Shown here: positions 1-12,589 of the stretch, piece after piece
How the letters are laid out: each line of letters opens with the position of its first letter
Numbering within the stretch: the stretch's first letter is position 1
Assembly: GCA_030533445.1 (NCBI GenBank)
Contig: CM060072.1
Location: forward strand, 16,809,267-16,873,266
DNA: 64,000 nucleotides
From: Cyprinodon diabolis
Taxonomy: Eukaryota > Chordata > Actinopteri > Cyprinodontiformes > Cyprinodontidae
Direction of reading: 5' to 3'
Notes under the pieces: model-generated
The model's input: the letters and a program-made list of their open reading frames with translations, nothing else
Database searches by the model: none
Told to the model about the DNA's origin: nothing
Translations under genes and position numbers: made by a program

Positions 1-3000
1 GATAGGTTCTATTGTTTTGGGCACCATTTACAAATATTTAAATCATGTACTTTATGTCCAGTCGGCTTTTCTGATCATTGTATGGTTATAGGGAATGTGT
101 TTATTAATAATTTAAGACCTAAAAGTGCGTATTGGCATTTCAATACTGTTTTGTTAAATGATGGTTGTTTTAAAAAAGGATTTTCTTTTTTTTGGAAGCA
201 GTGGAGACTTATGAAATGTCAGTTTACGTCTGTACAGCAGTGGTGGGATATTGATAAAATTAAAATTCAGCAGTTTTGTAATCAATATACTTACATTGTC
301 AAAAGAGAACTGGTAAGATCCATTGAAGAATTAGAGAATGAAATTGTGGATCTTCAGAGTTTTTGCGAGTCCACAGGAAGTCGAGGCCATTTTCAGGCTC
401 TCAAAAGGAAAAAATCTGCTTTGGCTGATCTGCTTGGGCTCAGAGCGCAGGGAGCTCTGGTACGTTCACGTTTTCAAAATATCTCTGAAATGGATGCTCC
501 TTCAAAATTCTTCTTCAGTTTGGAGAAGAAAAATGGACAAAATCGTCTTATTCATTGTATTCGTTCTGAAGATGGAAAAGAGTTGACTGATCCCACTGAA
601 CTGCGGAAAAGGGCTGCTGACTTTTTCCTCAATGTTATATGCCAATGAGCTTAGAGAAGACTCTGATGACAGAAGAGTTTCTCAGCGGTCTGCCAAAGGT
701 GTCAGATCAAGACAATGCCATTTTGGAGCATGCTCTGACGTTGGAAGAACTGCAGGATGCGCTGATGAGCATGGAGAATGGCAAAGCTCCAGGAATAGAT
801 GGTTTGCCTGTGGAGTTTTATAAATTGTGTTGGCCTGTGCTGGCTGAAGATCTGCTGGAAGTCCTCAATAGTAGTGTGGTAAGGTGAACGTTACCCCTTA
901 GCTGTCGCAGAGCTGTGCTCACTCTTCTCCCCAAGAAGGGTGATCTGTATGAAATAAAGAACTGGAGACCTGTCAGTCTGTTGTGTACGGATTACAAGAT
1001 CTTTTCAAAAGTGTTGGCGTCCAGACTGAGAAAAGTGATTGATCAAGTGATACTTGTCGATCAGTCCTACTGCATCCCTGGCATATCAATCAGAGATAAT
1101 ATAACTTTAATTCGAGACTATTTGGATCTCTCTAATTTATTGGGTTTGAACCTTGGTCTAATTTCCATTGACCAAGAAAAGGCTTTTGATCGAGTGGAGC
1201 ACCAATATTTATGGAACAGTTTGAAATCTTTTGGTTTCTCCTCTAGTTTCATTGCCATGATCTAAACACTCTATTGTGACATTGAAAGTGTATTGAAAGT
1301 CAATGGTGGTTTAAGTGCACCTTTTAATGTTAAGCGAGGTATTCGTCCAAGGTTGTGCAATGTCAGGAATGTTGTATTCGTTGAGTATAGAACCTTTGTT
1401 ATGTCAAATCAGGAAAAGGTTACAAGGGGTAAAGTTGAATGAAGTTTCTTTACCCTTTCATCTTTCTGCATATGCGGACGATATTATTGTGGCTATTACA
1501 GAAGAATCAGATGTTTCCACTTTAACTAAAATTATTGAGCGGTTTGCCAAAATTTCTTCATCCAAAGTTAACTGGAGCAAGAGTAAAGCTTTGCTAGTTG
1601 GTAAGTGGAAAAAACAAGAACCTAAATTACCTGGTGAATTAAAGTGGTTGAAAAATGGTTTTAAATATTTGGGTGTTTACTTGGGAGATCAAATAGAGGT
1701 AAGGAAAAATTGGGAAGGTTTCATCGAACTGATGGAAGGTAGGTTAAAGAAATGGCACTGACTGTTGCCACGATTGTCTTACAGGGGTCGTACTCTAATT
1801 ATAATTTATCTGTTTTGGAGCCCCCACCAGGGCTTTTAGTAAAACTACAGACTATCATTTTAAATTTCTTTTGGGACAGATTACATTGGGTCCCTCAGAG
1901 TGTTTTGTATTTACCAAAGGAAGAAGGAGGACAAGGTTTAGTTCATTTAGAGAGTAGAAAAGCAGCCTTCAGATTACAGTTTATACAGAGTTTCTTGTAT
2001 GGTGATCAAAATGTTTTATGGAAACAAGGCACAGAATGTTTTTTTTCAAAAGTTGGTAATTTAGGTTTTGGAACAATTTTGTTTATTGTTGATATTTCAA
2101 AATATAATGTAAAGTGTTTGCCATCTTTTTATGTAAGTGTGTTAAAATCTTGGAACCTCATGGAAACGAAGAGAGTTGGTGCATCCACATCTTTAAACTG
2201 GTTACTATTGGAACCTGTCCTCAAGGGATCTCGTTTGGGCTCAGCCTGGGACAACATGGTGATGATTTCTGAACTGTTGATGGAAAAAGGGGTGGTCACA
2301 CTGAAACATTTCCTTGAACTTGTTGGACCTGAAATGGATGATGTTGTTTCATTGGCCCGAAAATTGGAGATTCACTCTTTAAGAACTGTAGGCATGATGC
2401 TGACAATGTTTAAGCGAATGTTGTCAGAAGAAGACAAAAGACTCATAAAGGAATGGTTTGATGGACGTCTAACACCAGATAAAGCAGATCCTTTCTTTAA
2501 ATTGTGTTTTAAGGCACAATTGAAAGACTTTGAATGTCCTGGACTTTTTTTAGAGAAAGAAAAAAATGAATGGAAACTTTTTGATTCGGTGAGGGGAAAG
2601 GTGATATATACGAAATGTGTTAAGGCTTTGAACAAAGCAAAGCTAAAAGAAAAAAAAGATACTCCTTGGAGAGATTTTTTTAAAGTTGGACTTGAGGTGA
2701 AACCTGCATGGGGGTTACTTTATAAACCACCATTGACTAAAAATGTTGTTGATTTACAATGGAGAATCTTGCATAGTATTATTGCGGTTAATGCTTTTGT
2801 TTCTATTATTAATCCTGGTGTTTCAGATAAATGTCCCTTTTGTTTAATGAGATAAACCATTTTCCATTGTTTTGTACAGTGTTTTAGATTAATGGATTTA
2901 TTTGCTTTTCTAAGAGATATTTGGAAGAGATTTGAAGAAAATTTCACAGAGCAGCTTTTTATTTTTGGGTTTTTATATGGCAAAGGAAAGAAGAAAATTG

Positions 3001-3253
3001 GACGATTGTTACATTTTTTTCTGGGTCAAGCAAAGCTTGCAATTTATTTGAGTAGAAAATTTAAAATTAATAATGGACAGAATATGGATTGTGTAATGCT
3101 CTTTAAGAGCATGGTTGGGCAAGAGTTATGTTAGAATTTAAATATTATCTAAAAATGGATATACAAAATACTTTTCATAATATTTTGGACTATGAAGGTG
3201 TTTTGTTTAATGTAATTAATTCTGAACTTTCATTTATGGATGTGTTAATTTGA
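1..3253 (+). pseudogene. Broken ORF2 (endonuclease/reverse transcriptase) of the Tx1-like LINE
   Basis: Reading from base 1 in frame 1, the endonuclease end is visible, including a Ser-Asp-His catalytic motif at 70-78. A long linker runs to about 630. The RT begins with a 'KAPGIDGLP' block near 782-810, then 'LLPKKGD' and 'NWRPVSLL' near 920-985, the 'DQEKAFDRVEH' acidic motif near 1168-1202 and the 'YADD' active-site box at 1471-1482. A CxxC...H...C cluster lies at about 2832-2882. Breaks: frameshifts near 625-660, about 1345 and about 1780-1800; in-frame stops ending at 887, 1263, 1761 and 2855; another frame change near 3128, after which a short frame closes at 3253. A functional copy would copy its own RNA into nicked DNA in the nucleus (target-primed reverse transcription). 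This one cannot make a full protein. Confidence 0.88.
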
Positions 3254-3321
3254 AAATTTGAAGCTGTGTTGAATAATTCTTTGGATCACTATTGAGTGAA
3301 TAAATGAGTTTTTAATAAAAA

Positions 3322-3328
<7 letters not shown>
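1..3328 (+). mobile_element. Tx1-like L1-clade LINE, 5' part lies outside the window
   Basis: The segment carries the end of an apurinic-type endonuclease, a reverse transcriptase and a C-terminal Cys/His motif in the order expected for ORF2 of an L1/Tx1-type retrotransposon. It ends in a short 3' UTR after position 3253 and an A-rich tail (about 3318-3328), followed directly by a CT microsatellite. The copy starts before base 1, so its true 5' end and any target-site duplication cannot be judged. The many stops and frameshifts show it is an old, inactive copy. Clade assignment rests on my recognition of the linker and RT sequence as Tx1-like; a different L1 subgroup is possible. Confidence 0.88.
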
Positions 3329-3355
<27 letters not shown>

Positions 3356-3358
3356 CCC
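3329..3358. repeat. (CT)n microsatellite at the LINE 3' end
   Basis: About 27 bases of alternating T/C directly follow the A-run that ends the LINE. Tails of non-LTR elements commonly seed such tracts. Confidence 0.9.
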
Positions 3359-4130
3359 CACCCAAACTCTATGCTCTTGGTTCAGGACTTTTCTCTTTAT
3401 GTGAAAAAAGTTATGGGTAGGTCGCAGTTCCTACTGTCCAGTCTCAACAGATGTTACAGCAAATACATACCTTGGTCAGAATCCAGTGTTTGGTAAGTTT
3501 ACTGTTGCATTGAAAATGTTTAAATTCAAGCTTATATGCAGGAATATACTTTGCAAGATGCAACTCTATCTTCCCTTCTCTGAGACCACAACCCCACTCT
3601 CAGCATATTAACATGAACAATATTAAAAGATTGAGAGAGTTGATGTCTTATTCCTATAATTTAACATGACCAAAAATGTTTATGTTAATTGAGATTTTGC
3701 TGTAAATGTGACTAAAAGTCCAGCCCTAGAAGCTACCACAGTTGATTTTTTGTTGTTATCAAGAGTTAGCAATGACTTAGTGTTCCTACTGATAGCATTC
3801 ATGATGGGACCGTCACCAAAACACTTTACAGGTTTAACTTCTTTTCTCTTTTTTAAAACTGCATATTAAACCATGATATCTAAAATAGTGGGATGAATGG
3901 GACCACAGTACATTGACCACTGGGTGCATAGAGAAAAATGAAAAGAAAACCAATACTAAGTCTGAGATTCAGTGGTAAAATGCTGCAAATTTTCATTTTT
4001 TTGGACACATCAGCGATTGAACCATAAACTCATCTTTATACCAAAGTATTCGTTACTCAACTCTGAGACCTGTCAATAAGTTTGGTTCATATTAGATCAG
4101 CAATATAGTGCTTCTAATTATAGCACTGAA
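3359..4130. other. Non-coding stretch, nothing firm
   Basis: No ORF of note. A weak exon-like piece (acceptor near 3430, open to a GTAAGT donor at 3495) is not GC-biased and has no partner, so it is not called as an exon. Confidence 0.5.
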
Positions 4131-4224
4131 TCTACAACAAAATGGTCAAAAGGAATCAATGTGTTGGATTGGCCACTTCAAAGTCTAGATCTCAATACTG
4201 TAGTAGAACAGTTACAGAACAGTA
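4131..4224 (+). pseudogene. Tc1/mariner-type transposase scrap
   Basis: One open frame reads 'TTKWSKGINVLDWP', then 'LQSLDLN' and a Glu four residues later. This matches the 'WP.QSPDLNPIE' block around the last catalytic acidic residue of Tc1-like transposases, with several substitutions (Pro to Leu, Pro-Ile to Thr-Val). Nothing else of the enzyme is readable nearby and no inverted ends were found. It is an old fragment unrelated in sequence to the better-preserved copy at 10-11.5 kb. Confidence 0.5.
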
Positions 4225-5296
4225 CAGCAAGGCTCTGAATGCAACATTCTAACGATACATGATCAAAATTATAAGAGGAGACAATATTTACCTAAAATAA
4301 AATTTTAATGAAATGTTCTAGTGACATTTCAGTTGAAAACTCACTTAAGAAAGACTTGAATAGGTGTTTCAAGTCATTAGTCAGAACATATTTTTTTCTG
4401 AATGTCCAATAAAACAATCTTAGAAAGCACCCAGAAATACAGATATAAAAAGTAAATAAAGACCTTCATGGCTACAAAAAAAAAGCAAACCAAATGAGCT
4501 CAATTGAAATGGCTCAAGTTGACGATATGTCATTTTCGAGCAACAACATTGGGCAATTTACCAAAACAGCAAGTTCATAAATATATTCATTAAAAAAATG
4601 CATATCCTTGAGTCTTTGGGGACAAGAACGTTCTGATCACTGTGGGTGGGCTACATAAGCATCTTACTGTAAATATTGCTAAAAAGAACCAAAAACTCTG
4701 AATAAAACAATTATCCTGCAGACTGAGAAGCAACAAACTCCAAATCCAACAAACAGCACAAAACCTACAATAGCTGACCTATAAAAACTCAAATAGATAC
4801 ATGAGCATTCACTGAGCAAAATCACTATCATTTTCATTTTGTACACAAGGCGTCCTAAACTGTTATGTTCATCTACTTCTGAATTTGAATCTAAGATAAA
4901 ATCTTTCTGTCTTACTCTATCAGTCTCTCTTGTTTTCTCTGTTGTAATTTTATTCAGCCTACTTTTGTTCTTTTGTAAAACACAGTTTTTGTTTCAGATA
5001 CTCTTTAGAAGTCGTGTATCTTTAGATGAGGACCTGGAGTCGCTCTTGTTCAATCTTAAATAAATTCTATTTTTTTAACTAATTTCCTCTTGAAATGCCA
5101 AACAAGCTGCACTTGTTAAAAAACACACAAACAAAAAAACATTCTGAGCTACAAGCTGAACAATGTCAATTCATCGGTGACTATATCTTCCTCTTCATTT
5201 TTCTCAATTTATGGATACTTGCCACATCCATATTTCCTGTCGTTAACTCCTTTATTTATTTATTTATTTATTTTTCCACATCTCCAAACAGAGTAG
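4225..5296. other. AT-rich non-coding stretch
   Basis: No recognisable gene. A TTTA tetranucleotide run (about 5250-5275) sits just before the SINE. Short ORFs here are AT-rich and look random. Confidence 0.5.
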
Positions 5297-5470
5297 ACGT
5301 GTGGGGAGTGGCGGCCTAGTGGTTAGGGCATAGAGCTTGGAATCCTAAGGTTCTGAGTTCAAGCCCCACTCCCAAAGACTGCCACTCTGTCTCTCTGAGC
5401 AAGACCCCTTAACCCCATAATAATTTTGTTGCTCTGTACTTGTGACATTGTAATGACAATAAAAGCTGGA
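5297..5470 (+). mobile_element. tRNA-derived SINE
   Basis: The head resembles a tRNA gene: an A-box-like 'GGCCTAGTGGTTAGGG' at 5313-5328 and a B-box-like 'GAGTTCAAGCC' at 5355-5365. A short body follows ('GAGCAAGACCCCTTAACCCC') and then a LINE-like tail ending 'TGTAATGACAATAAA'. SINEs are transcribed by RNA polymerase III from these boxes and moved by a partner LINE. The head is shared in outline with the SINEs at 5700 and 56195, but the tail is different, so it is a separate subfamily. Confidence 0.75.
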
Positions 5471-5699
5471 AAAGGACAATATGAACAAAAACTAAGAGAC
5501 TCTACTTTACCAAGTCACAAAAAACTGGCCAAATATCTTATGACTATATCTGAAAATACAAAATAAAATCTTGAGTCTTTTCTTGATATTCTTCTCTCTC
5601 TTTTCATGCTGCAGCCCCATGCTGCATTTTGTTTAGTTAATTAATAAAACTTTGTATTTATTTGGCAATTTGGTAGTTACCTTTAATAAGAGAAACCAG
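5471..5699. other. Spacer between two SINEs
   Basis: AT-rich sequence with no recognised feature. Confidence 0.5.
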
Positions 5700-5935
5700 A
5701 TAGAAATAGAAATTGAACTTTATTGATCTCACAATGGGGAAATTAACTCTGCATTTAGCCCATCCCCTTGGGGAGCAGTGGGCTGCCATTGTGCGGCACC
5801 AGGGGAGCAGTGTGGGGTTAAGGGTCTTGCTCAGAGACCCAGAGTGGAGGCTGTAGGGGATAAAATCACGTACTTGCAACCTTCTCAGAGCAAAAGCGCA
5901 CTGCTCTAACCACTAGGCCAAAACTCCCCCTACAT
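5700..5935 (-). mobile_element. tRNA-derived SINE with 'CCCCATTGTGAGA..AATAAAG' tail, minus strand
   Basis: On the minus strand it begins with 'TGGCCTAGTGGTTAGAGC' (A-box-like), runs through a degenerate B-box region and the 'GAGCAAGACCCTTAACCCC' body, then 'CAATGGCAGCCCACTGCTCC' and a 3' end 'CCCCATTGTGAGATCAATAA'. The same body and tail occur on the plus strand at 56195-56398, so this is one family with two copies in the window. Confidence 0.8.
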
Positions 5936-8900
5936 GACTTGTTTTTTCTTCTGGACACAATAAATGCAGACAACACTATTATGTCCACAAGTGCAAACTA
6001 AAGTTTTCACTGCAAAGATCAGTGTAGTAAAATGGTTTTAAAGATATCCAGGGTGGATTGTGGTGAAAAAAAATAAAAAAAATCAGCTCTGGCATCTTAC
6101 ACCAGACCAGACCACCACATTCCATGACACTCCTTTTTGGTCTTTCTATAGAACCTTTAATCCAAATGAGCAACTCTTTAAAGCCATATAGATCCACCAA
6201 ATGTCTACAAGATAGGGCAAGTTGCTACATTAAGTAGTTCTGAAAAGTGTTTTTAATACTAAAAAATGTGCACCACTCCATCATAGCAATAGGTGTTTGT
6301 GATGCATTCATCCTTTTGGTTGTGCCAATGTGTTCTAGGGAGGAAGAAAGAGAAGGAATACCAGAGAAAAATAGACATTTCTTATTTTTAGGATCTTATT
6401 TCACATTGTTGTGCAGTTGTCCAGCATGACTTAAAATATGAGTCCTAATAGACTTTAAAGGGCCATCAAAAGTGTGTTATTTAAATATTTTAATGAACTG
6501 AGACATACACGTATTGATAAATACATTTTCATTAAAAGACTTTAAGCTAACTTAATGGCTTTACATGCCAGGGATTCCTTTTTTGCAAATCAGAACATGG
6601 TCATCCTAATTTAAAATAGGCTACAAATTAACTTGAGCACATATAAAATGGTCTTCCTGATTTTTCAATAGATTTACCAAAGAGATTGTTTAGCCAACTC
6701 ATAGCTGAAATGTTCTGAGAGGAGCCCAGGTTACCATAGTTACTTTTTCACTGTGCCACATCTGCTCATCGTCCCGTTATCACCATGACTCTCAATCGTT
6801 TTAGCTGAAGTCTCTGGCCGATCAAACCTTGCTTTCAAAATGACACTTCTGACAGCATTTGATTGGAGATAACATTTTTCACACAGTTTTCGGACTCCCT
6901 TCTGCTCTATCTCCATCTCAGTATCAGTGTACTGTATGATTGGGCTAGTCCTGGATGCAGATTAGTTTTAATGAAGATATTTTGGTTTGCCCATATACAA
7001 GATAAGTTCACGCCCTGCTTTATTCTTTTGTTTTTTGAATGTGTCGAAATTGCTCTTCTAAAACGCTGCTGCAATAGCTGTTATGAGCAACCTGCTCACT
7101 CTGCACCTTTATATGCCTACCGTAATTACAGTTCATAGGCAACACGTTTCCCTCTTCCATCAGACTAAAATAAGAGATATTTTTAGGGACAACTTTTGCC
7201 AAAGATAGGTTGCCCCAAATCCAAGTTTTGGACAACAAACCAACAGTTTTGGTTACAGTACATTTGCTCAAATGAGTAAATAGTACCTTATTACCAAGAA
7301 CCTAAGAGATGTGCTATGAGAAGCTTCTGTTTATCTCTGAATAGCTGGTATTTTTAGATGTAGCTGTTAGCTTCTTTACCCTGAATACTCACCTGAACAA
7401 ATATAAAACTGTCAAGTTATAACTAGGTCACAAGACCAGACAAAAAAAAAGGAAATGGCAAAAAAAGACGTTTCTTTAAATCTAGTAAATCATACTGCAA
7501 CACTTCGATTACAGCACATTTCAAATAAAATGTCCTGAAAACAATATCGTAGATTTTGACCAGCATGGGCTTAAATAACTGATCCTCAGAGAAAAGGCAC
7601 CTACAGCACATTTGTAACCTGTTTATGAGAGTCTTGTCAGTGAGGACAGGTATAATAAACATTTCCTGGATTCTTCAGCTCTCACTGCTTTGATGACTTA
7701 TTACCTGCTGTATCAAAGCTGAACACTGTGCCTCTGCTGTGCAGAGAGAGCTGTGTTGGCTGGCTTTATGAACACATCGTGGGTGAGTGCCCTGAAAATG
7801 AGTGTGTGAATCCATCTCTGTGCATTCATGTCTTTCATTTTCATGCTCTTAAGCTTGTTTCTCGTGATAATTGTGATTCTAAGCACGATGCATGCTTAAT
7901 TTTATATGGACAGAGTATAAGTGCCAAAGTCCATCAAATGCTGGTAATGCTGTCTAATGCATCTACGACAAATCCTGTGTCACTCACTGGTATAAGTGTA
8001 GCATAATTTTGATAGCGATAAACATGCACTCAGAAAAAAGAGCAATTAATTTCCAACACCAACAAGAAGAACTCAAAGGTAAGATTGTTTTTTAAATAAA
8101 GTCAAATTTTGCTGTTAGATAACTTTAATGCAGCAAATCAAACCTTCAGTGTTTTTAAACTTTTACTTGGTATGATACATTTGTCCATGTTAGGATTGTG
8201 GGTAAAATGTGTGGGGGAGAAAAGCTATAAAAACAGACAAACAAAAAAAAACAGGAAATGCATATCAGATTAACAAAGAGATGTGAAAGAAGATTCACTT
8301 CAAAGCTCATCTTGGAGATCGTTGCATACCAACAGAGTCACAGTGGCATGAGTCAGCATTGGCTGGTAAATTGATCTCTGCTAATCTGTGCTGAATAGAC
8401 AGCGAATGACAGAGAATATAGAAACTGAGATAGGGTATGATGAGAAGAGCCAAAGGCTAAAAAGATAATGAACGGAGGCTGCAAAATGAAATGATGAGTA
8501 CGGTGGAAAGAAGCTCCAATGAAGCAACAAAGAAATTAAGAAACTTCTTGATTTTCTACACAGGAAAATAATATTTCCTTCTATCTGATGCTCCTTCTAA
8601 CCCCTAAACATTTCTGTTTCTGCCCCAGTAACAATATAAATAATTTGAGAGTTGGTCCTAACAGAGGGGTCTGCAAGTGGTTCAGTCTGCTTTCACTGGT
8701 GACCTTTTAGATTTTCTCCTCTGTCCTGAGCCATTCTGACATTTTCATTACTGGGAACATCTGTTTGTCTGTGGCCCAAAGTGGCCCAAAGTGCATGTTA
8801 GTTCTCTGTAAACTGACCCAATCCAAGGTAAAAATGTACAATAAATCCACCGTATTGCACTTTGACCAATTGTTGAGACAAATAAAAGACACTACAAAGC

Positions 8901-10009
8901 ACAACTGATGCCTTTGATGTCAAATGCTGTCCTTGCTTATAGCTGTTATACCACACACAGAGAAGTTGAGTGTGTCACTTCAATATGAGTAATTTTGCTA
9001 TACAGGGAAAATGAATCTGTTTTTAAACAGATGTTGCTTTTTTATGGAGGCGTAGAGTCACACAGGTTATGTAAAGCCATGAATCCACAGCAAACTAAGA
9101 AAGGACAGCAATACAAAAATTTGATTAACTCACAAAACAAATACAAAACAAAAAAGCATAATAAGTAAACACAGAAAACAGAGAGCAGCAGAGTACAGAC
9201 ATTTTGCAAATACATAACCCACTGCAAACTCGTATATGATGCTAACACACAAAAGACAAAAGTGAGCCAGAGAAACATTAAGAGGAAAGAAAGCAAAGGT
9301 ACGTTTTCCTTAAACTCTTTTTTTTGAAATTAATATTATATTTAGTGCTTGATCTTAATTCATGCGCTCTACTTAGAGATCTGTTCTGTTTTCGTGTGTC
9401 TCTTTTAATTTTTGCAAAACAATTAGTTTGGGTTGAAGAAAAAAAAAGTTGTTTTAAAATTAATACTTGAGTCATTAAAGTGAAAATAAAGCTCTGCAAA
9501 CCAACCAGGCATATTGTAAGAAAAACATTCCATGAAAAGAAAACAAAAAACAACAGTAACCACATTGCACCTCCATTTCTTTGATAACACTCAGGCTTGA
9601 TCACTGCCAAACATTTAGAATAAGAAAATTACTCAAATAAGAAATATCTGCAAACACAAATGAAAATAAAATATCAAAAAACAACAAAATACGCCCAAAA
9701 CAGAACTCCAGGAGCAGGTGAGAAACTCTGATATCTAGCTAGCTGGAAAAGGATATGGAGCATCGTCTTTCATCACTTTCATCTTTATATTACTCGATTT
9801 GATACAGGGACAGCCGATGAAGTCTCACAAGTCAGCCAATGATGCACAGAGTAGAGTGATATTACGCCTAATAGAGTCCTGCTGTTATTGGTTAAGACCC
9901 AATGGGCTGTTTGGCTTTGTAGACAATGAAATAAGGTTTCAAACAAGGGTAGGCATGGCTGGGTTGCATAAAGCAGTGCCATGTTACCGGCTTGCGTAAG
10001 AGTGAAATA
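5936..10009. other. About 4 kb with no gene or recognised repeat
   Basis: Scattered ORFs are all below 110 codons, AT-rich and without family resemblance. A two-copy 10-bp tandem (GTGGCCCAAA) lies at about 8773-8792. No convincing splice-flanked exon was found. Confidence 0.5.
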
Positions 10010-11494
10010 CAGTCATGGCCAAAAGTATTGAGAATGACACAAATATTATATTTTCACATGATCTGCTGCCCTCTGGTTTTTATGTGTGTATGTCAGATGT
10101 TGTCATCACATACAGAAATACAATTGCAACCATATTATTAGTAACAAAAGCTTTTAATGACAGTTGGGATGACAGTTTGCAAATTTGACTCCTCTTCTTC
10201 AGGATCTCTGCAATTCTCCCTGGCATGCTCTCAATCAACTTCTGGACCAAATCCTGACTGATAGCAGTCCATTCTTGCACAATCAATGCTTGCATTTTGT
10301 CAGAATTCCTAGATTTTTGTTTGTCCACCCGTCTCTTGATGATTGACCACAAGTTTTCAATGGGATTAAGATCAGGGGAGTTTCCAGGCCATGGACCCAA
10401 AATCTCTATGTTTTGTTTCCCGAGCCAGTTATATCACCTTTGCTTTATGGAAAGGTGTTCCGTCCTGCTGGAAAAGTCATTGTTCATCACCAAACTGCTC
10501 TTGGAGGGTTGGGAGAAGTTGCTCTCTGAGGACCTTCTGGTACCATTCTTTATTCATGGCTGTGTTTTTAGGTAAGACTGTGAGAGAGCCGACTCCCTTG
10601 GCTGAGAAGCAACCCCACACATGAATGCTTTCAGGATGTTTTACAGTTGGCAGGAGACAAGACTGGTGGTAGCGTTTACCTCGTCTTCTCCGAACAAGCT
10701 CCAGATGTCCCAAACAATCGGAAAGGGGATTCATCAGAGAAAATTACTTTACCCCAGTCCTCAGCAGTCCACTCCCTGTACCTTTTGCAGAATATCAGTC
10801 TGTCCCTGATGTTTTTCTTGGAGAGAAGTGGCTTCTTTGCTGCCCTCCTTGAGACCAGGCCTTGCTCCAAGAGTCTCCGCCTCACAGTGCGTGCAGATGC
10901 ACTCACACCTGCCTGCTGCCATTCCTGAGCAAGCTCTGCACTGCTGGTAGTCCGATCCCACAGCTGAAACACTTTTAAGAGACGGTCCTGGCGTTTGCTG
11001 GTCTCTCTTGGGTGCCCTGGAGCCTTTTTGGCAACAATGGAACCTCTCTCCTTAAAGTTCTTGATGAAGCGATAGATTGTTGACTGAGGTGCAATCTTTC
11101 TAGCTACAATGAGATAACCATGGTTCACAGAAGAGAAATAATGATGCCAAGCACCAGCCTCTTTTTAAAGTGTCCAGTAGTGTCATTCTTATTTAATCAT
11201 GACAGATTGATCTCCAGCCCTGTCCTCATCACCACCCACACCTGTGTTAATGGAGCAATCCCTGAAACAATGTTAGCTGGTCCTTTTAGGGCAGGGCTGC
11301 AATGACATTGAAATGTGTTTTGTGGGATAAAGTTCATTTTCTAGGCAAATATTGACTTTGCAATTAATTGCTGTTAGGATGATCACTCTTTATAACATTC
11401 TGGAGTATATACAAATTGCCGTTAAAAAAACTGAAGCAGTAGACTTTGTAAATATTAACATTTGAATCATTCTCAGAACTTTTTGCCATGACTA
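10010..11494 (-). mobile_element. Tc1-like DNA transposon, full length but inactive
   Basis: The left end starts 'CAGTCATGGCCAAAAGTATT' at 10010 directly after a TA (10008-10009). The right end reads the reverse complement ('..AACTTTTTGCCATGACTA') up to 11494 and is followed by TA (11495-11496). About 45 bp at each end can be paired with some mismatches. TA target duplication, about 1.49 kb length and a DDE transposase on the minus strand are the Tc1/mariner hallmarks. Confidence 0.92.
10160..11128 (-). pseudogene. Broken Tc1-like transposase
   Basis: The N-terminal part (11128 down to about 10690) keeps a helix-turn-helix region ('RTVRRRLLEQGL') and the first catalytic Asp in 'VIFSDESPF' (10733-10735). 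A frameshift near 10700 leads to 'IHVWGCFSAKGVGSL'. A nonsense codon follows 'FGDEQ' near 10475, just before the second catalytic Asp in 'QQDGTPFHKAK' (10462-10464). A further stop and frame change near 10420-10440 precede 'NSPDLNPIENLW', which holds the third acidic residue (10356-10358). All three acidic residues are therefore still encoded, but in different frames. Family members cut and paste DNA at TA sites. The upstream start is uncertain because the first residues before 11128 may also be lost. Confidence 0.88.
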
Positions 11495-12589
11495 TACACT
11501 GCGGAGACTGGATCAGTGCACACAGTTCGAAGCTGTTTTTGTTATACACACTGATTCTGAAAAAAAGTGAAAAAATACTTTCCTCATAAATGTTTTTTGT
11601 GGCCATCAAAATGCTTCAGTTTCATTATATGGGTCAAATAGTTGAATAAAAACATTTCGCACAATTTGGATGTCTAGAGACCTAAACGTATACCTATTCA
11701 CTTTAGAGACCTAAAGTGGATACATTTTTTAGGTTCACTGTACGGGCAAACAAAGTGAACATAGACAAAGCATTCAAATAGTGTTTTTGTCCATGATAGG
11801 AGCTCAGGAGCCACCCCCCCTCCAAAAAAAAAAAAAAATTATAATTTTTGGCTGCAGGTGCAGCTTTGTGTTTACTCACCAATAATTATTCAACACCTAA
11901 ATATTTTAAATAACTCTAGTGGATGTTTAAAGTTAGACCCAAACATGTGTTTTTGGCCTTATGGCTTTGAGACTCCTGGCGAACCAAACTGCCGTAACAT
12001 AAAACTAGGAGACACATAGAACAACGTTTAACCTTCATGTGAGCAGATGGACAGTAAAAAATACTGCAAGGGTGCTTCAACAACAGAGTCAGAGTTCATG
12101 ATTTAGTGAGGGAGAGCTGGCAAAAAGGGAGCGACCGCAGACACCAAAAGTGGTTTCTGGCATATGCTACCTAAAAATGGCGTATGCCAGTTGAAAAGGG
12201 GATATACCACCATACAAAATGGCATAGGCAAGTTTCACCAAAGGTCCTACATGGGTGCTTAATGTCATAATCTGGTTTTATTGCAAATATATTTTGCAGT
12301 TATGAAAAATTGATGCCCACATATGTGGTTGCAAATGTTTGTATTAAAGAAAACAGAAAATATTCCTACCACCAAATGTATAATGGGGTATTGGCAGCAT
12401 TTTGGTATGAAAGGGTGTTTACAGGAGGAAACTGTCAGTACTCAGGACTCTGGAAGAACCAGTGTTGATATTGGACTGCACAGTGCAGCGTTTGATACTG
12501 CTGATATCTTGATTTTAGTAGAGCTTCTGGTAAACTGGGTCAGCCTTTCAGGTACAGCACTGGACAATAAGGCAGTTACTAACACCCCT
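11495..12589. other. Non-coding; minor repeats only
   Basis: Contains an A-run after a C-run (11815-11838), a short direct repeat 'TAGAGACCTAAA' near 11675 and 11704, and clustered 'GGCATATGC/GGCGTATGCC' variants at about 12160-12235. No gene recognised. Confidence 0.5.

Noticed and set aside
5297..5365. Functional tRNA gene
   Set aside because: Only the A/B boxes are tRNA-like; no cloverleaf acceptor stem closes, and the SINE body and tail follow.
7728..7793. Tiny splice-flanked open segment ending at GTGAGT
   Set aside because: Under 40 nt, no partner exon, no codon bias.
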